From Dysidea avara (taxonomy: Eukaryota; Porifera; Demospongiae; Dictyoceratida; Dysideidae), in contig NC_089272.1 of assembly GCF_963678975.1 (NCBI RefSeq), positions 4,522,359 to 4,586,358 of the forward strand: a DNA stretch of 64,000 nt. Reading direction: 5' to 3'. The notes under the pieces were generated by a model. That model ran no database searches, had not been told where the DNA came from, and saw only the letters and a list, made by a program, of their open reading frames with translations. The translations under genes and the position numbers were made by a program. Each line of letters starts with the position of its first letter. Position 1 is the first letter of the stretch. Shown piece after piece: positions 1 through 11,900 of this stretch.

Positions 1-89
1 TTATATCTCACTTATGATATGTAAAGGGATTTTCTAGCCTGAGGACAATGCGAATCTTTGAATACTCTATGAGTAGGGTGATGCTGACA

Positions 90-245
90 AGTATGCAAAG
101 TTTGTGGCAAGAAGTGACTGTGCTTTGGTACTTGTTGTTTTATCAGTTGAGCCTTCTCTCTTGTACCTTATAATTATTGGGGAGCCAGAAGATGCAGTTA
201 TGGTGTGGAAGAAATTGTCTGACCAATTTCAGAAAAAGACTTGGC
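90..245 (+). pseudogene. Copia gag, N-terminal fragment
   Basis: The plus-strand reading contains VWKKLSDQFQKKTW, which matches the conserved N-terminal part of the Ty1/Copia gag polyprotein (UBN2/gag_2 type). Gag packages the retrotransposon RNA in virus-like particles. The reading hits a stop directly after KKTW, and the next expected piece (ANKLELRRKLYAF) appears only around 1455. The gag gene is therefore split by roughly 1.2 kb of other sequence. It is non-functional and belongs with the downstream gag and protease pieces. The family call rests on motif recall, not on a search. Confidence 0.65.
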
Positions 246-1440
246 AATGAAAAGATGGAAGAGAAGGAAGAATGGCTAATCTTTACTTAGATTTATTAAG
301 AGGGGTTCAAATTATATACTTTTGGTGTGAGACTTAACGTAAAGCTGCTAAAAATCGAAATACTAGAATAGTCAACTACTCTAATAGAACCTCCATCATA
401 TGCTTTTTTTCAAGAAGTTGCCAGTGTGTTTCTTGAACTGTGCACTGCTATCTATACTAATCGCTTTCTGCATGAGGACAACTTTTGTCAAATGGTTTAA
501 TATTATAGTGGATATTTCAATTGGTGCTAAAAACGTGATGCTTGGATTGACATGCTTAAGTAAAACAGTTAATTTCTTAGCATGTATACAGTTAACAAGG
601 CTATAGCTATCTGAGAATTGTTTGTTTTTGCTTTATCAGTGCCAAAGTTCCATGCTGCATTTTTTATCTGAATCTAGCATCAATTGAAGCTAATAAAATT
701 TAATATAATACAGGTTTGCACACCCAAACCCCTTGCAGCTCAACTTTATAAGCTCAAATGATACCACAGCATTTACGCTGTCATGTTATAAGGGGATTAT
801 TTGTGACCATAAACTAGTTTTATATGTAGCTAAGTGACTATGGACTCTGTTTGTAAAAAAATAATATGGTGATGGGGCCATATAGTTATAAAAGGTCAGA
901 TTGAAATAGCAACAGCTGATATTCATATTCTTCCCCTTCCATGGTCTTTAGTCTACATTAACTTAATTATTAGTTTCTCATCCCCGCCCACATGGCCGGT
1001 TTTCTTATCTCATCAATGATGTTTTACACCACTGGTGGCTGAGTGCAGCTATCCAGCACCTTCTAAAGTTGGTACCTTACTAGAGCAGTCTATAAGAAAA
1101 CTGCATTCTGAGTCATTCTTAATTAGCTGACTAATTCAGCTATCTAGTCAGTTAAAAATAAAATTAAAATAAAATCCACCCTCCCACACTGCTTTTTTGA
1201 GCATCCCCCCTTTCTGAAATCCTACATCACCCCTGCTATGAGTGCGTGTGACTAACGGATTTTATGTTTTTCAATAGCTAACTAGCTATAATTATGCTAA
1301 CTACCTAACTATAGACTAATGCTAACTACCTTTGATTGATATGCGGAGGCAACTCACCATTTTAGTAATGTTTGATTAGGGTTGGCAATGAAAAAATCGA
1401 CCCTCTTTGGATTAACTTGCAATTCAGGGGATGGAGCCTA
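246..1440. other. sequence separating two halves of Copia gag
   Basis: No supportable gene. This stretch lies between two collinear parts of one gag reading frame, so it is probably an insertion or an indel-rich replacement. A near-identical word, TTGGCAATGAAAA, occurs at about 240 and again at about 1383 and could be a target-site duplication or a chance repeat. It also contains one form of the dispersed motif CTACTCTAATAGAAC near 376. Confidence 0.4.
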
Positions 1441-2740
1441 CCAATGGTCTAGTTTTAGCTAATAAATTGGAACTCTGACGTAAGCTTTATGCATTTTGAT
1501 TAAAGGAAGGGGAATCAGTACAAGGGCACGTGAAAGCAATGACTGAAGTGTTTGATGCCCTTCCCATTGTTGGTGATCCTGTGTCTGATGAAGACCGTGT
1601 GGTACATTTACTAGCTAACCTACCTGATTCTTTTGACATGTTGGTTACTGTTCTAGGGACAAATGAAAAGGTACCAAAACTGGAAACAGTCACAGAGTGG
1701 TTATTAAATGAAGAGTGATAAGCAAAAGACAAAAAGAGAAAGAAGGTGGGTACACCAGGGCACTGGAATCTCATGCTAGAAGTAGTCAGAGTTCATTCAA
1801 GTGTCATTATTGTGGAAAGCCATAAGCACAACTGTCACAAATTGGCTCTTGATCAAAAGAAGAAAGAAAAACTTGAAGTCAAGACAAAGAAGCAAGAGAA
1901 ACACAATGTAAACAAAGTGACTCTGGAACAAGGAAGTAGTGCTGACAATGCTTTTAAGGTTAGCCTCTTCAGAGTCAATTGTAAAGAGCAGTTGGATCGT
2001 TGACTCTGGGGCATTGTTGTATGTAATTATCGATATATAACTGCCAGTTTGTAGTATCGATATTACAAATTTATCACTACACTGGACACAATTTAAAGAT
2101 CTTAAAAGGCAAATGCAAAGAGAATGTCGTAAAAATAATTATTACTTTTGTGGTATATATAACGAAATATGCTGTAAAAACCAGTATTATAACTCAAGTT
2201 ACTTTACTTACAAATGTAACACGTTACCTAAGTAATGAAGTTACTGTAACAAGTCTAATATTACATAATATTATTACTACAAGTAACAAAGTTACTAACC
2301 TCATTAGTAATCCACTGAGTAACACCTAGCCACAACGAAGTAACGAAACCAACTGAATGAAGCTTATTCACCAGCTTCTTACTTAGCAATAACCAAGATT
2401 TGCACATTGTTTAACAACGCAACCATGTCACATGATAAGGTGGCAGTTGCACATGTGAACTTAAGGCTGTGAACACAAAGTAATATAATATAGTTACTTT
2501 ATTATATGGTAATATGTAACTGTAACTATAAATAGTTCAGTTGCAAGTAGCTAATATGGGTAATATGCTATAAATAGTTCAGTTGCAAGTAGCTAATCTG
2601 TATTATGTAACAAGTTACTTTTAAAACGTAATTGCCCCAACACTGCTCTGGGGCTACCTGTCATATGTGCAGCAATTTTTCACCTTCAAGAAGCCACAGG
2701 AAGGCAGATTCTAGTTTGACAACTAGGCAGAATGTCTCAT
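1441..2740 (+). pseudogene. Copia gag C-terminus, zinc knuckle and protease start
   Basis: From about 1455 the reading gives ANKLELRRKLYAF, then VKAMTEVFDALPIVGDPV at about 1532, both typical of the helical C-terminal part of Copia gag. Near 1805 a CHYCGKP-H-HNC zinc knuckle (CX2CX3-4HX4C) is visible, but a one-base shift is needed inside it. At about 1989 the motif SSWIVDSGA is the active-site start of the Copia aspartic protease. The protease motif is cut by a MITE (2012-2645) and resumes as SGATCHMC after it. Stops and frameshifts show the element is dead. The integrase and RT that should follow on this strand are missing. Confidence 0.75.
2012..2645. mobile_element. hAT-like MITE inside Copia protease
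   Basis: A 634-bp AT-rich element whose ends are imperfect inverted repeats (CATTGTTGTATGTAATTA at the left, TAATTGCCCCAACACTG at the right). It is flanked by a perfect 8-bp direct repeat, CTCTGGGG, at 2004-2011 and 2646-2653, the target-site length of hAT transposons. The interior has repeated GTAAC/GTTAC tracts, the same as in the copy at 23278-23790. No coding capacity. Confidence 0.85.
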
Positions 2741-3190
2741 CATAATCAGTAAATCTTGAGCAACTAGTCTTGCTCTGTATCATTCAACCAACCCTTCTGG
2801 TCTAGTTTTGACTTTGTATACCCATTTGCGTAACACAGTTTTTCTGTATTTGGGTGGTTCAACCAGGTCCCACACTTTGTCATGATGCAATGACTTCATC
2901 TCAGCATCCATAGCTGCAGGAGCTGTCATACACTTTGACTTATTAGGAATGGCGATTGCTTCCTGAATAGCTTTACGTCCTTTTCATTTTGAATACTGGT
3001 GTTTGCTGTCACTCCATAGAAATCTAGATGTCGCCTTTCTTGTTCTGACCTTGGTTCAGCAGCTGGCTGATTGGTTGATTGTTCTTGGGTGGGTACTAGT
3101 AATCTATGTGTTACCACTTGCATGCAGAATGGCAGTATTTTGGCTTGAGTATAAAGTTTATTAAATGTTTTTACTGCTGAGTTCATTTCA
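2700..3190 (-). pseudogene. Copia reverse transcriptase, 5' part, inverted
   Basis: The minus strand reads through a pre-RT linker (LDFYGVTANTSIQNEKDVK), then MDAEMKSLHHDKVWDLVEPP and LRKWVYKVKTRPEGLVE, followed by a stop, RARLVAQ and, after a frameshift, FTDYDETF. These are the hallmark opening motifs of the Copia RT domain (RVT_2). The palm active site lies beyond the break and is absent. The piece is in opposite orientation to the gag/protease fragment a few bases upstream, so it is either an inversion or a second truncated copy. Confidence 0.8.
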
Positions 3191-3655
3191 CTTTTAGTAT
3201 GTAGTGTGTATGGGGAAATATTGGTTCAATGGTAGCAGTGCTTCATTTTAAGGAAAAGAATGTTTCAGCAATAAACTGATTCTACCAGCAGAAAAGTCAC
3301 GTGTACCACAAAATCCTTTGTCTCTAGGCCAGGGTGGTTTAGCTCAAATTAGTGAGAATGAGCACCCAAATATGTACAAAAAGAAGACTGCAAAGTTTAT
3401 AAGACATTGAGCTTGTACAGGTGTGTAAAACTGTCAATACATACAAGTGCATAGCTATATGATAAAGTTAAGGACACAATACATGGCTGCATGTCATACA
3501 AACTGATAGGAAAATGAAGATACAAACACTGGATAATGCATTGAGATTTTCATTACACTGTGATTCCTTCTCAAAACCTACAGTACTGTATACCACACAA
3601 GTGTTTATATGGAGCGTCAATGATGTCTGCTCATTTCTATTACATCATTCCCTGT
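3191..3655. other. intergenic
   Basis: No gene supported. The first ~170 bases may still be Copia-derived on the minus strand, but I could not confirm a motif. The rest is unremarkable AT-rich sequence. Confidence 0.3.
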
Positions 3656-3657
3656 GG

Positions 3658-3676
3658 GTATAGTGTATATAAATGT
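3658..3676 (+). promoter_or_regulatory. TATA-like box
   Basis: GTGTATATAAATG lies about 45 bases before the ATG at 3715 of the secreted fragment, the arrangement expected for a compact core promoter. It is predicted from sequence only. Confidence 0.4.
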
Positions 3677-3714
3677 TGACTGTTTGTAGTTTGGTCATTG
3701 ACAAGTTGTTAACA

Positions 3715-3932
3715 ATGTCGCTAGTTATCCAGCAGACTAGTGTTGTATTGTTCATTGTGTGGTGTCTCTGCTACTGCCACACTGCAGTGTCTCAGGAGAA
3801 GGTGTGCTCCAGTTTCTGCAACAGTCTGGGAGACCAACAAGGCCAGCAGAGGAGTGTCTACTCACTACTGGATCCAAACTTCTACCGGTGTACACCAAGT
3901 CTACTGTGATATGGAACTGGAGTGTGGTGGAC
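3715..3932 (+). pseudogene. secreted fibrinogen-like domain, 5' fragment
   Basis: The ATG at 3715 opens a hydrophobic signal peptide (VVLFIVWCLCYCHTAVS) followed by KVCSSFCNSLGDQQGQ. After a shift from frame 1 to frame 2 near 3840-3850 the reading continues as HYWIQTSTGVHQVYCDMELE and CGGH. The VYCDME...CGG block is the start of a fibrinogen-related (FReD-like) domain of secreted or cell-surface animal recognition proteins. The rest of that domain is missing: at about 3930 the sequence becomes the exon of an unrelated gene. Together, the frameshift and the truncation indicate a pseudogene or chimeric first exon. An unrecognised tiny intron at the frame change is the main alternative. Confidence 0.55.
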
Positions 3933-5136
3933 ATGTTAGCTAATGCTGCAAAGGAGTTTCCTGAATTCTGGACAACTCCTGCGTAAGTTGAAAATGATAA
4001 TAGAGACTCACATGTATAATGTGTGTGTTGTTTAGAGTGACGATGATTTCAGAAGCTATTGATTCTGCTGATGAACTTTGGAAAACCTTTGACAGTTTTC
4101 CAAAGACCTTGATCCACAATGATTGCAACCCACAAAATATCTGTATTCGTAAAGCTACGTCAGATCAAGGCTCTAACTCAGATGAGGATCTTCGACAAAT
4201 ATGCATTTATGACTGGGAGATGGCAAGGATTGATGTTCCCCAGCATGACTTGGCAGAATTTTTAGCCTTCGTTCTACCCCCAGCATGTTCTATGAACAAG
4301 AGAATGGAACTAATTGAATATTACATTGAAATGTTGGAGAAATACAGCAAACAAAAATTTAATCATCAGAAGTAAGCACTTAAACAAAACACCCAAATGT
4401 AAAGTGAAAGACGTGATTTTCAGAAAGTCAGTTTGTACAGCCATTTCTTGATAATACGTACTTCTTGATAATTATTATCTGATTTCTTCATCATCACACT
4501 GGCTTCTGAGGCTACTTGACATGCTACCAAGTGTCTTATTTCAAATATGTATTTTCCATAATTTTTAAGAAACTTATTAAGAAGAACAGCTTATTAGTGA
4601 ACAAAACTTTTCCACAAAATCCATATTTCAGTGAATTACATACACCATGCATACTTAAATCCTTATTGTGTTTTATTTCACCAAATGTGACTGGATCTGC
4701 GAAAAGGGGTTTATATCCTTTCCAAATTTCCAAGTTTGACAAGTCATAACTCATCATGTGTTTAACGTATTGTCTTAAAATTTCATCCAGGTAGAGTGCT
4801 ATGTTAGGAGTGTAAAGTGACTAAAGTTCAGGCTGGTACGGTGGTACCATACACACAAGTCAAGTTATGGATTACCAAGTACATGCAATTGGAAAGGCTA
4901 TAAGACCCTTTTCGCAGATCTAGTCACAAATTATGATCACTCCAGTATTATTTTCTTTACATAGTTTTCTGAAGGTGTATGATGCAGCTGCACTGGATTT
5001 CCAGTTGAACAAGTTAAACCTGTATACCATGACTCACCCATTCAAGGACTACAAGTTTCTAACAAGAGTTGTGCATAGTAACTCAGCATACCTCTTACAT
5101 CGCAAGTCAGATGGTCACATCAAATTTACAACATAG
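3933..5136 (+). CDS. APH-type phosphotransferase-like gene, 3' exons
   Basis: Three exons splice in consistent phase. Exon 1 ends at 3980 (EFPEFWTTP, donor GTAAGT), exon 2 is 4036-4371, and exon 3 is 4965-5136, ending in a stop. Exon 2 carries TLIHNDCNPQNICIRK, the HxDxxxxN catalytic loop of the APH/choline-kinase fold, and then CIYDWEMARIDVPQHDLAEF, with the metal-binding DxE-like Asp in DWE. These residues suggest transfer of phosphate from ATP to a small hydroxyl substrate. The substrate cannot be told from sequence. Exon 3 (FLKVYDAAALDFQLNKLNLY) looks like the helical C-terminus of the fold. The ATP-binding N-lobe is missing, and the piece starts directly after a broken fibrinogen-like exon. 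It may therefore be a truncated pseudogene with intact 3' exons. The 593-bp second intron contains a MITE. Confidence 0.6.
4686..4928. mobile_element. TIR MITE (TGTGACYGGATYTGCG family)
   Basis: A 243-bp element with about 24-bp terminal inverted repeats: TGTGACTGGATCTGCGAAAA at the left, and at the right the complement with one mismatch. It sits in the second intron of the phosphotransferase-like gene. Related copies are at 14161-14386 and, truncated, at 24635-24745. The AA flanks on both sides may be a mutated TA target site. Confidence 0.8.
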
Positions 5137-8100
5137 CTAACAGCCAAACTGTTACTACATATGTATGTACATGTGCATTCATTTTACATAGGTACTATAG
5201 ACAAGTTTAGTCTATAAAGGAAGATAACACTATAGTTTTGAAAATAGAAGAAATAGCTATCATATATTCGACATGGCCCTGTTGACTTTATAACTTTGCA
5301 TTCTGCAAGAAAGCTGACAAAAGCTCTCTTGAAGTAATAATATCTTGACGAGAAGTCATTAAGCCAACAGGACCATAAAAACATACACTCTAAATGACAA
5401 GCCTCTGTCACTGTTGTGAGTTTAGACTACATGAAAATTTCATGACAATCACGTGCCCAGGGGAATTCTGAGAGTTATTTCTCTCAAAAGTTATTTATAA
5501 ATACCTCACACATGTGGAAGTGCACGTGTATGCAGGTGGAAATGGGAAACAATGAGTCTACCTAAAGCTGTAGTCTGTACTGTCCAAAAAAACATGCAAT
5601 GAAGCAAATGTCATTTTAAACTTTCCCAATTTGGCTAGTCAATGCTACTGGAATTAAGTCATCACAATACATCTACTGCATAGCAGGTTATTTTAGGAAA
5701 GATGCTTCTTTCATGAAAATTTTACTTATGAATTGTTACTAGCTAGTTAGTTATTCAAATTCAATGCAGTATTCAGGCTGTGGGTATACCAGTGCAACTT
5801 TTATTTCGTGAGATCATTATTTTATTCAACAATCTGTAATTATTATAATAAAAAATATACACTGTTAGCAACACTGACTTCAAATAAATAACAGGCCAGA
5901 CTCATTTTTTAAACTGAGTCTGACAAAACTATTCTTATAGCCCAAAAATACAATAAGTGTTGGCTTCATGCTGTGTATCTCCTTTTGTGTCTAAGCTATA
6001 ACAACTGTAAAATTTAGGAAAATCTCCAGGGATGTTTACATAAGTGGTAAAAATGTTACTTAGTATCATATTCAGAGAGATACTTTTAAACTTCAAACTT
6101 TAAAAAAGTAGTCAAAATTTGACAAGCTACAAGACTGGTTTTGTCAGACTGGATCTGAACACTTATTAACTGAACATTCAATTCTCTAAATGCCATACTG
6201 ATTGCTCAGTTAGAATATTTTGACAAGTGTATGTTTTATTAGATGCCTTTCTAGATTGACTTTAATGACATAAGTAATGATTTAATAATAGTTGAGCTTT
6301 GGTGTATTATTATTATTGCAATTTGTAGCTGTAGTTGTAATTACATGTAGTATGTATTTTGGCTGTTGGCACGGCACCTTTAATGCAGATGTGCCTGCAT
6401 TAAAAAGCCTATTAAATACAAAATAAAAAGTGAAGCTCTATTATATAAATGTATGGATGTTTGATTTTACTTACCTTTCAATTACTGTATATATGCAAAC
6501 ACCTTTCAGGATCATGATCACAACAGTCAATTCACTCTCTTTTCCACAGCTAACACACTCTCAATTCAGGCCATAGTTTAATATCTTCATGCTGTGCAAC
6601 AACACTCATTAAACGTAATGTTAAACTTTGTGCAAAGTCTGACGCCTCACTTGTGCTGTCCAAATGCAATATCTGGGACATGTACTAGCATTAGTCTAAG
6701 CAGCACATACGCACGAAGTATCTACATGTAAATTATGAATTGATGGTTATAATCAGATGTACAATCCTCCAGAGGTTTTAAGAATTAAAAAGAGGAGTCT
6801 AACAATGTATCAGGTATGTATTTTTAAGCTGAGCACTTGAAGTACATGCGTACATGCCATGTTGCTGGAGATCACATGATCACATGATCACATGAAATAA
6901 TTACTGGAGATCATGTCATTACAGGTTGGTGAAGATACTCCTGTAATTAAGGCAATGTTAATTAGTTGATGTAAAAAATTCTATGCCTACGACTTTAGCA
7001 TAAAAGCTTGTTTGTAGGTACTTAGTGAGAAGATTGGCATATGATCTTATGACCATCTCAAGCCACTTATTGTTAATTTTATGTTTCAGATCCCCTACTC
7101 ACATTGCTATGTCTCACCACCTAAATTTGGTCTTTATTATGTGTTTTCACCATTATTTTATCATCTCAATGTTTAAATTATTGTATAGAGGTTTCAAATG
7201 AACTTGCTTACATAGCTAGGCATAGAGAAAGGAAAACTAGATGGGGTGAAGATTACCAACCCCAATCACAGGAGAAGGGACTTTAATTAACCCTTTCACT
7301 TTTCAGCAGGTTAAGGTAATGGTTAATAAGAGATCTAGATACTGGGCCATGTGTCCTGAAACCAGAGATAAGTAGAAAGCATACCGAAATTGGCTTTATT
7401 TTCATGCAAAACATTTTCGTGATAAAAACTTTCGTGTAAAAATATTTTTGTATGATTTACCTGAATGACTGCTCTATTAGAGTAATTCGATCTTGTATAA
7501 CAATAATTCATGCAAGAAATTTTTGTACAAATTTTACATACGAAAATTATTTTACAACGAAAAAAAAGCAAATTGTGGTAGTTTCTCTGCAACAATATTA
7601 TCTGCAAGTTCAAGCCAGAAAGTGAGAAGACTTTCAAGGGTTACTTTTGACAAGTGAAGAGGGAAAACAAAGTACCTCACCAGACAATGACATGGCTATG
7701 CTGTGAGCTTCAAATAGTTGAGAGGGACAAGAGTTACATTGCATCACTTCACTGTTCTGTAAGTAAAAGGTTTGAACAACACATGCACTGACGAAGGAAC
7801 TTCTCCTCAGCTTGGATTACTGGTTCATCCAATAAGAAGCTAAGTAATGTGATTGACCATATTACAACAAGGCTGCTATGTTGAAACTGAAGGATGAACA
7901 GGTAAGGAAACGTGGCTCATCTGTAGCATTATAATTAAGTTTAGCCACAGGTCAATCCCTTTTAAATCTTGATGACAGTACTATGCAGAGAATGAGGAAA
8001 AAGTTTGACATTTGCTATATGATGGCTAAGGAAAGCATCTCATTTACCAAATATAGAACGTGAGAGCAGGCATGGTGTGCTGGATCCAGCTGTATGACTG

Positions 8101-8477
8101 TATGAAAATTACTGACTTATTATTATAATAAGCCTAAAAACTTGAAAGGCATCAATCTTACAGTACTCATTTTTCAAAAATTTCCTGCAGTGGCATGCCC
8201 CCAGACCCACTTAGAAAATACATGCTTTGCATGTCTACGCATCTCCCCTGACGTGTCTGACCATCATGATAATATGTCAGACCAATTTTTTGTATGGACT
8301 GACACAGTGTCAGACCACTTCAAAATAATTATAATTGTCTCTTTGAATGATCACCTGATGCCATGGATATAGCTACTGAGGACAAAATTTGGATAACAAG
8401 TGGCTGCATGTACAGCTGACCACTGTGAAAGATGCCAGTGCCTTTAAATCCAATACCAGAAATTAGCAGACATATTA
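5137..8477. other. gene-free repeat-rich stretch
   Basis: No gene supported. Recognisable pieces are: a hairpin-containing repeat tail near 6370-6425 (TTTAATGCA pairing with TGCATTAAA, then an A-rich tail); three tandem copies of ATCACATG at about 6870-6894; an AT-rich MITE-like palindromic tract at about 7390-7580 containing the dispersed motif GACTGCTCTATTAGAGT at 7466; and a transposon-end-like stretch near 8170-8330 with repeated GTCAGACCA words. Confidence 0.4.
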
Positions 8478-8807
8478 ATCTAATCCAAAACAGCTAAGCT
8501 GTAAAAAAGCAGTGCGGCCCTCAAAAAGGCTATGGTGAAAAAAGATGTGAAATCCAAGGTGGCGGCCAAGAAATGGCTGTGATGGTAGGTTAATGGTAAA
8601 AATTTTAATAACAACAATTCAAGTGAATTTTTGTGCCACTTGGTCTTGGCAAAAAAATTCACCTAAATTGCCGTTATTAAAATTTTTACCATTAACCTAC
8701 CATCACAGCCATTTCTTGGCCGCCACCTTGGATTTCACATCTTTTTTCACCATAGCCTTTTTGAGGGCCGCACTGCTTTTTTACAGCTTAGCTGTTTTGG
8801 ATTAGAT
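8478..8807. repeat. 330-bp palindrome, copy A
   Basis: The two arms of about 155 bases are nearly perfect reverse complements, opening with ATCTAATCCAAAACAGC and closing with its complement, with a short centre near 8640. Both arms encode the same shadow peptide on opposite strands, an artefact of the palindrome. A transcript would fold into a long hairpin. Confidence 0.9.
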
Positions 8808-8985
8808 TTCATTTCTTTTTGTATTTGTATACCCCAAAGCCGGCCTATGGCCAGCTTTGGGACTTTTTTAACCTGTCTTTTTTTCTTTATTACAGGAAGA
8901 AGAAAAGGTGAAGCAGATGTACTTTAAATATTTCTGATTTTATCAGTAAATGTACAAATTATATATATAATACATATATTTATCA
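8808..8985 (+). other. composite linker: hairpin, T-run, acceptor-like site
   Basis: Conserved in all three composite copies (14000s and 24480s). CCCAAAGC at about 8833 pairs with GCTTTGGG, with an inner GGCC-TAT-GGCC stem, and is followed by ACTTTTTTAAC. This is shaped like a hairpin plus T-run terminator. About 30 bases on, TTTTTTTCTTTATTACAG followed by GAAGAAGAAAAGG has the form of a 3' splice acceptor. The function is inference only. Confidence 0.45.
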
Positions 8986-11900
8986 TAGAACTCTCCATGG
9001 TGGTTTCTTTGTAACTGAACACTATACAAGGTGACTTCTTCTTGCAGCTCTCTCTACCGGGTGAATGTTTGTAGCTGAATAATCTACAAGATAACTTCTT
9101 CTAGCTGATCTATCTACAGGGTGATTTGTTTGTAGCTGAACTATCTACAAAGTAACTTCTTTTAGCTGATCTCTCTACAGGGTGATTTGTTTGTAGCTGA
9201 ATTCTGTGCAGGTGATTTGTTTGCAGCTGAGCTCTTTACAGAATGGTTTCTTTGTATCTGAACTCTCTACAAGGTAACTTCTTCTAACTGATCTTTCTAC
9301 AGGGCAATTTGTTTGTGGCTGAATTTTCTACAGGGTGATTTCTTTGCAGCTGAACTCTCTACATGGTGGTTTCTTTGTAACTGAACTCTCTACACGGTAA
9401 TTTCTTCTAGCTGATCTCTCTACAGGGAGATTTGTTTGTAGCTGAACTCTCTACAAGGAAACTTATTCTAGCTGATCTCTCTATAGGGAGATTTGTTTGT
9501 AGCTGAACTCTCTACAGGTGATTTGTTTGCAGCTGAACTCTCTACATGATGGTTTCTTTGTAGCTGAACTCTCTACAAGGAAACTTATTCTAGCTGATCT
9601 CTCTACAGGGAGATTTGTTTGTAGCTGAACTCTCTACATGATGGTTTCTTTGTAACTGAACTCTCTACAAGGTAATTTCTTTTAGCTAATCTCTCTACAG
9701 GGAGATTTGTTTGTAGCTGAACTCTATACAGGTGATTTGTTTGCAGCTGAACTCTCTACATGATGGTTTCTTTGTAGCTGAAATCACTACAAGGTAACTT
9801 CTTCTAGCTGATCTTTCTACAGGGTGATTTGTTTGTAGCTGAACTCTATACAAGGAAACTTCTTCTAGCTGATCTCTCTACAGGGAGATTTGCTTGTAGC
9901 TGAACTCTCTACAGGTGATTTCTTTGCAGCTGAACTCTCTACACGATGGTTCTTTGTAGCTGAACTCTCTACAAAGTAACTTCTTCTAGCTGATCTTTCT
10001 ACAGGGTGATTTGTTTGTAGCTGAACTCTATACAAGGAAACTTCTTCTAGCTGATCTCTCTACAGGGAGATTTGTTTGTAGCTGAAATCTCTACAGGTGA
10101 TTTGTTTGCAGCTGAACTCTCTACATGATGCTTCTTTGTAGCTGAACTCTCTACAAGGTGACTTCTTCTAGCTGATCTTTCTACAGGGAGATTTGTTTGT
10201 AGCTGAACTCTCTACATGATGGTTTCTTTGTAACTGAACTCTCTACAAGGTAATTTCTTTTAGCTGATCTCTCTACAGGGAGATTTGTTTGTAGCTGAAC
10301 TCTCTACAGGTAATTTGTTTGCAGCTGAACTCTCTACATGATGGTTTCTTTGTGGCTGAACTCTCTACAAGGTAACTTCTTCTAGCTGATCTTTCTACAG
10401 GGTGATTTGTTTGTAGCTGAACTCTATACAAGGAAACTTCTTCTAGCTGATCTCTCTACAGGGAAATTTGTTTGTAGCTGAACTCTCTTCAGGTGATTTA
10501 TTTGCAGCTGAACTCTCTACATGATGGTTTCTTTGTAACTGAACTCTCTACAATGTAATTTCTTCTAGCTGACCTCTCTACAGGGAGATCTGTTTGTAGT
10601 TGAACTCTCTACAAGTGATTTTTTTGCAGCTGAACTCTCTACATGATGGTTTCTTTGTAGCTGAACTCTCTACAAGGTAACTTCTTCTAGCTGATCTTTC
10701 TACAGGGAGATTTGTTTGTAGCTGAACTCTCTACATGATGGTTTCTTTGTAACTGAACTCTCTACAAGGTAATTTCTTTTAGCTGATCTCTCTACAGGGA
10801 GATTTGTTTGTAGCTGAACTCTCTACAGGGTGATTTGTTTGTAGCTGAACTCTCTACAGGGTGATCTGTTCATAGCTGATTTCCATATACGATAACTTCT
10901 TCTAGCTAATCTTTCTACAGGGCGATTTGTTTGTAGCTGAGTTCTCTACAGGGTGATTTGTTTGCAGCTGAACTCTACATGGTAGTTTCTTTGTAGCTCT
11001 ACAATGTGACTTCTTCTAGCTGAACTCTCTACAAGGTGACTTGTTTCTAGCTGATCACTCTACAGGGTGACTTTTTTCTAGCTGAACTCTCTACAGGTGA
11101 TTTGTTTGCAGCTGAACTCTCTACATGGTTTATTTCTTTGTAACTGAACTCCCTGCAAGGTGACTTCTTCTAGCTGATCTCTCTACAGGGAGATTTGTTT
11201 GTAGCTTAACTCTCTACAGGTGATTTGTTTGCAGCTGAACTCTCTACATGATGGTTTCTTTGTAGCTGAACTCTTTACAAGGTAATTTCTTATAGCTGAT
11301 CTCTCTACAGGCCAATTTGTTTGCAGCTGAACTCTCTACATGATGGTTTCTTTGTAGCTGAACTCTCTACAAGGTGATTTCTTCTATAGCTGATCTTTCT
11401 ACAGGGTGATTTGTTTGTAGTTGAACTCTCTACATGATAGATTCTTTGTAGCTGAACTCTCTACAAGGTGATTTCTTCTATAGCTGATCTTTCTGCAGGG
11501 TGATTTGTTTGTACCTGAACTATCTACATGATGGTTTCTTTGTAGCTGAACTCTCTACAAGGTAACTTCTTCTAGCTGATCTCTCTACAGGACAATTTGT
11601 TTGTACCTGAACTCTCACATGATTGTTTCTTTGAAGCTGAACTCTCTACAAGGTGATTTCTTCTAGCTGATCTTTCTACAGGGTGATTTGTTTGTAGCAG
11701 AACTCTCTACAAGGAAACTTCTTCTAGCTGATCTCTCTACAGGGAGATTTGTTTGTATCTGAACTCTCTATACATGATTTGTTTGCGGCTGAATTCTCTC
11801 CATGATGGTTTCTTTGTAGCTGAACTCTCTACAAGGTAACTTCTTCTAGCTGATCTCTTTACAGGGTGAATTGTTTGTAGCTGAACGATCTACAAGGTAA

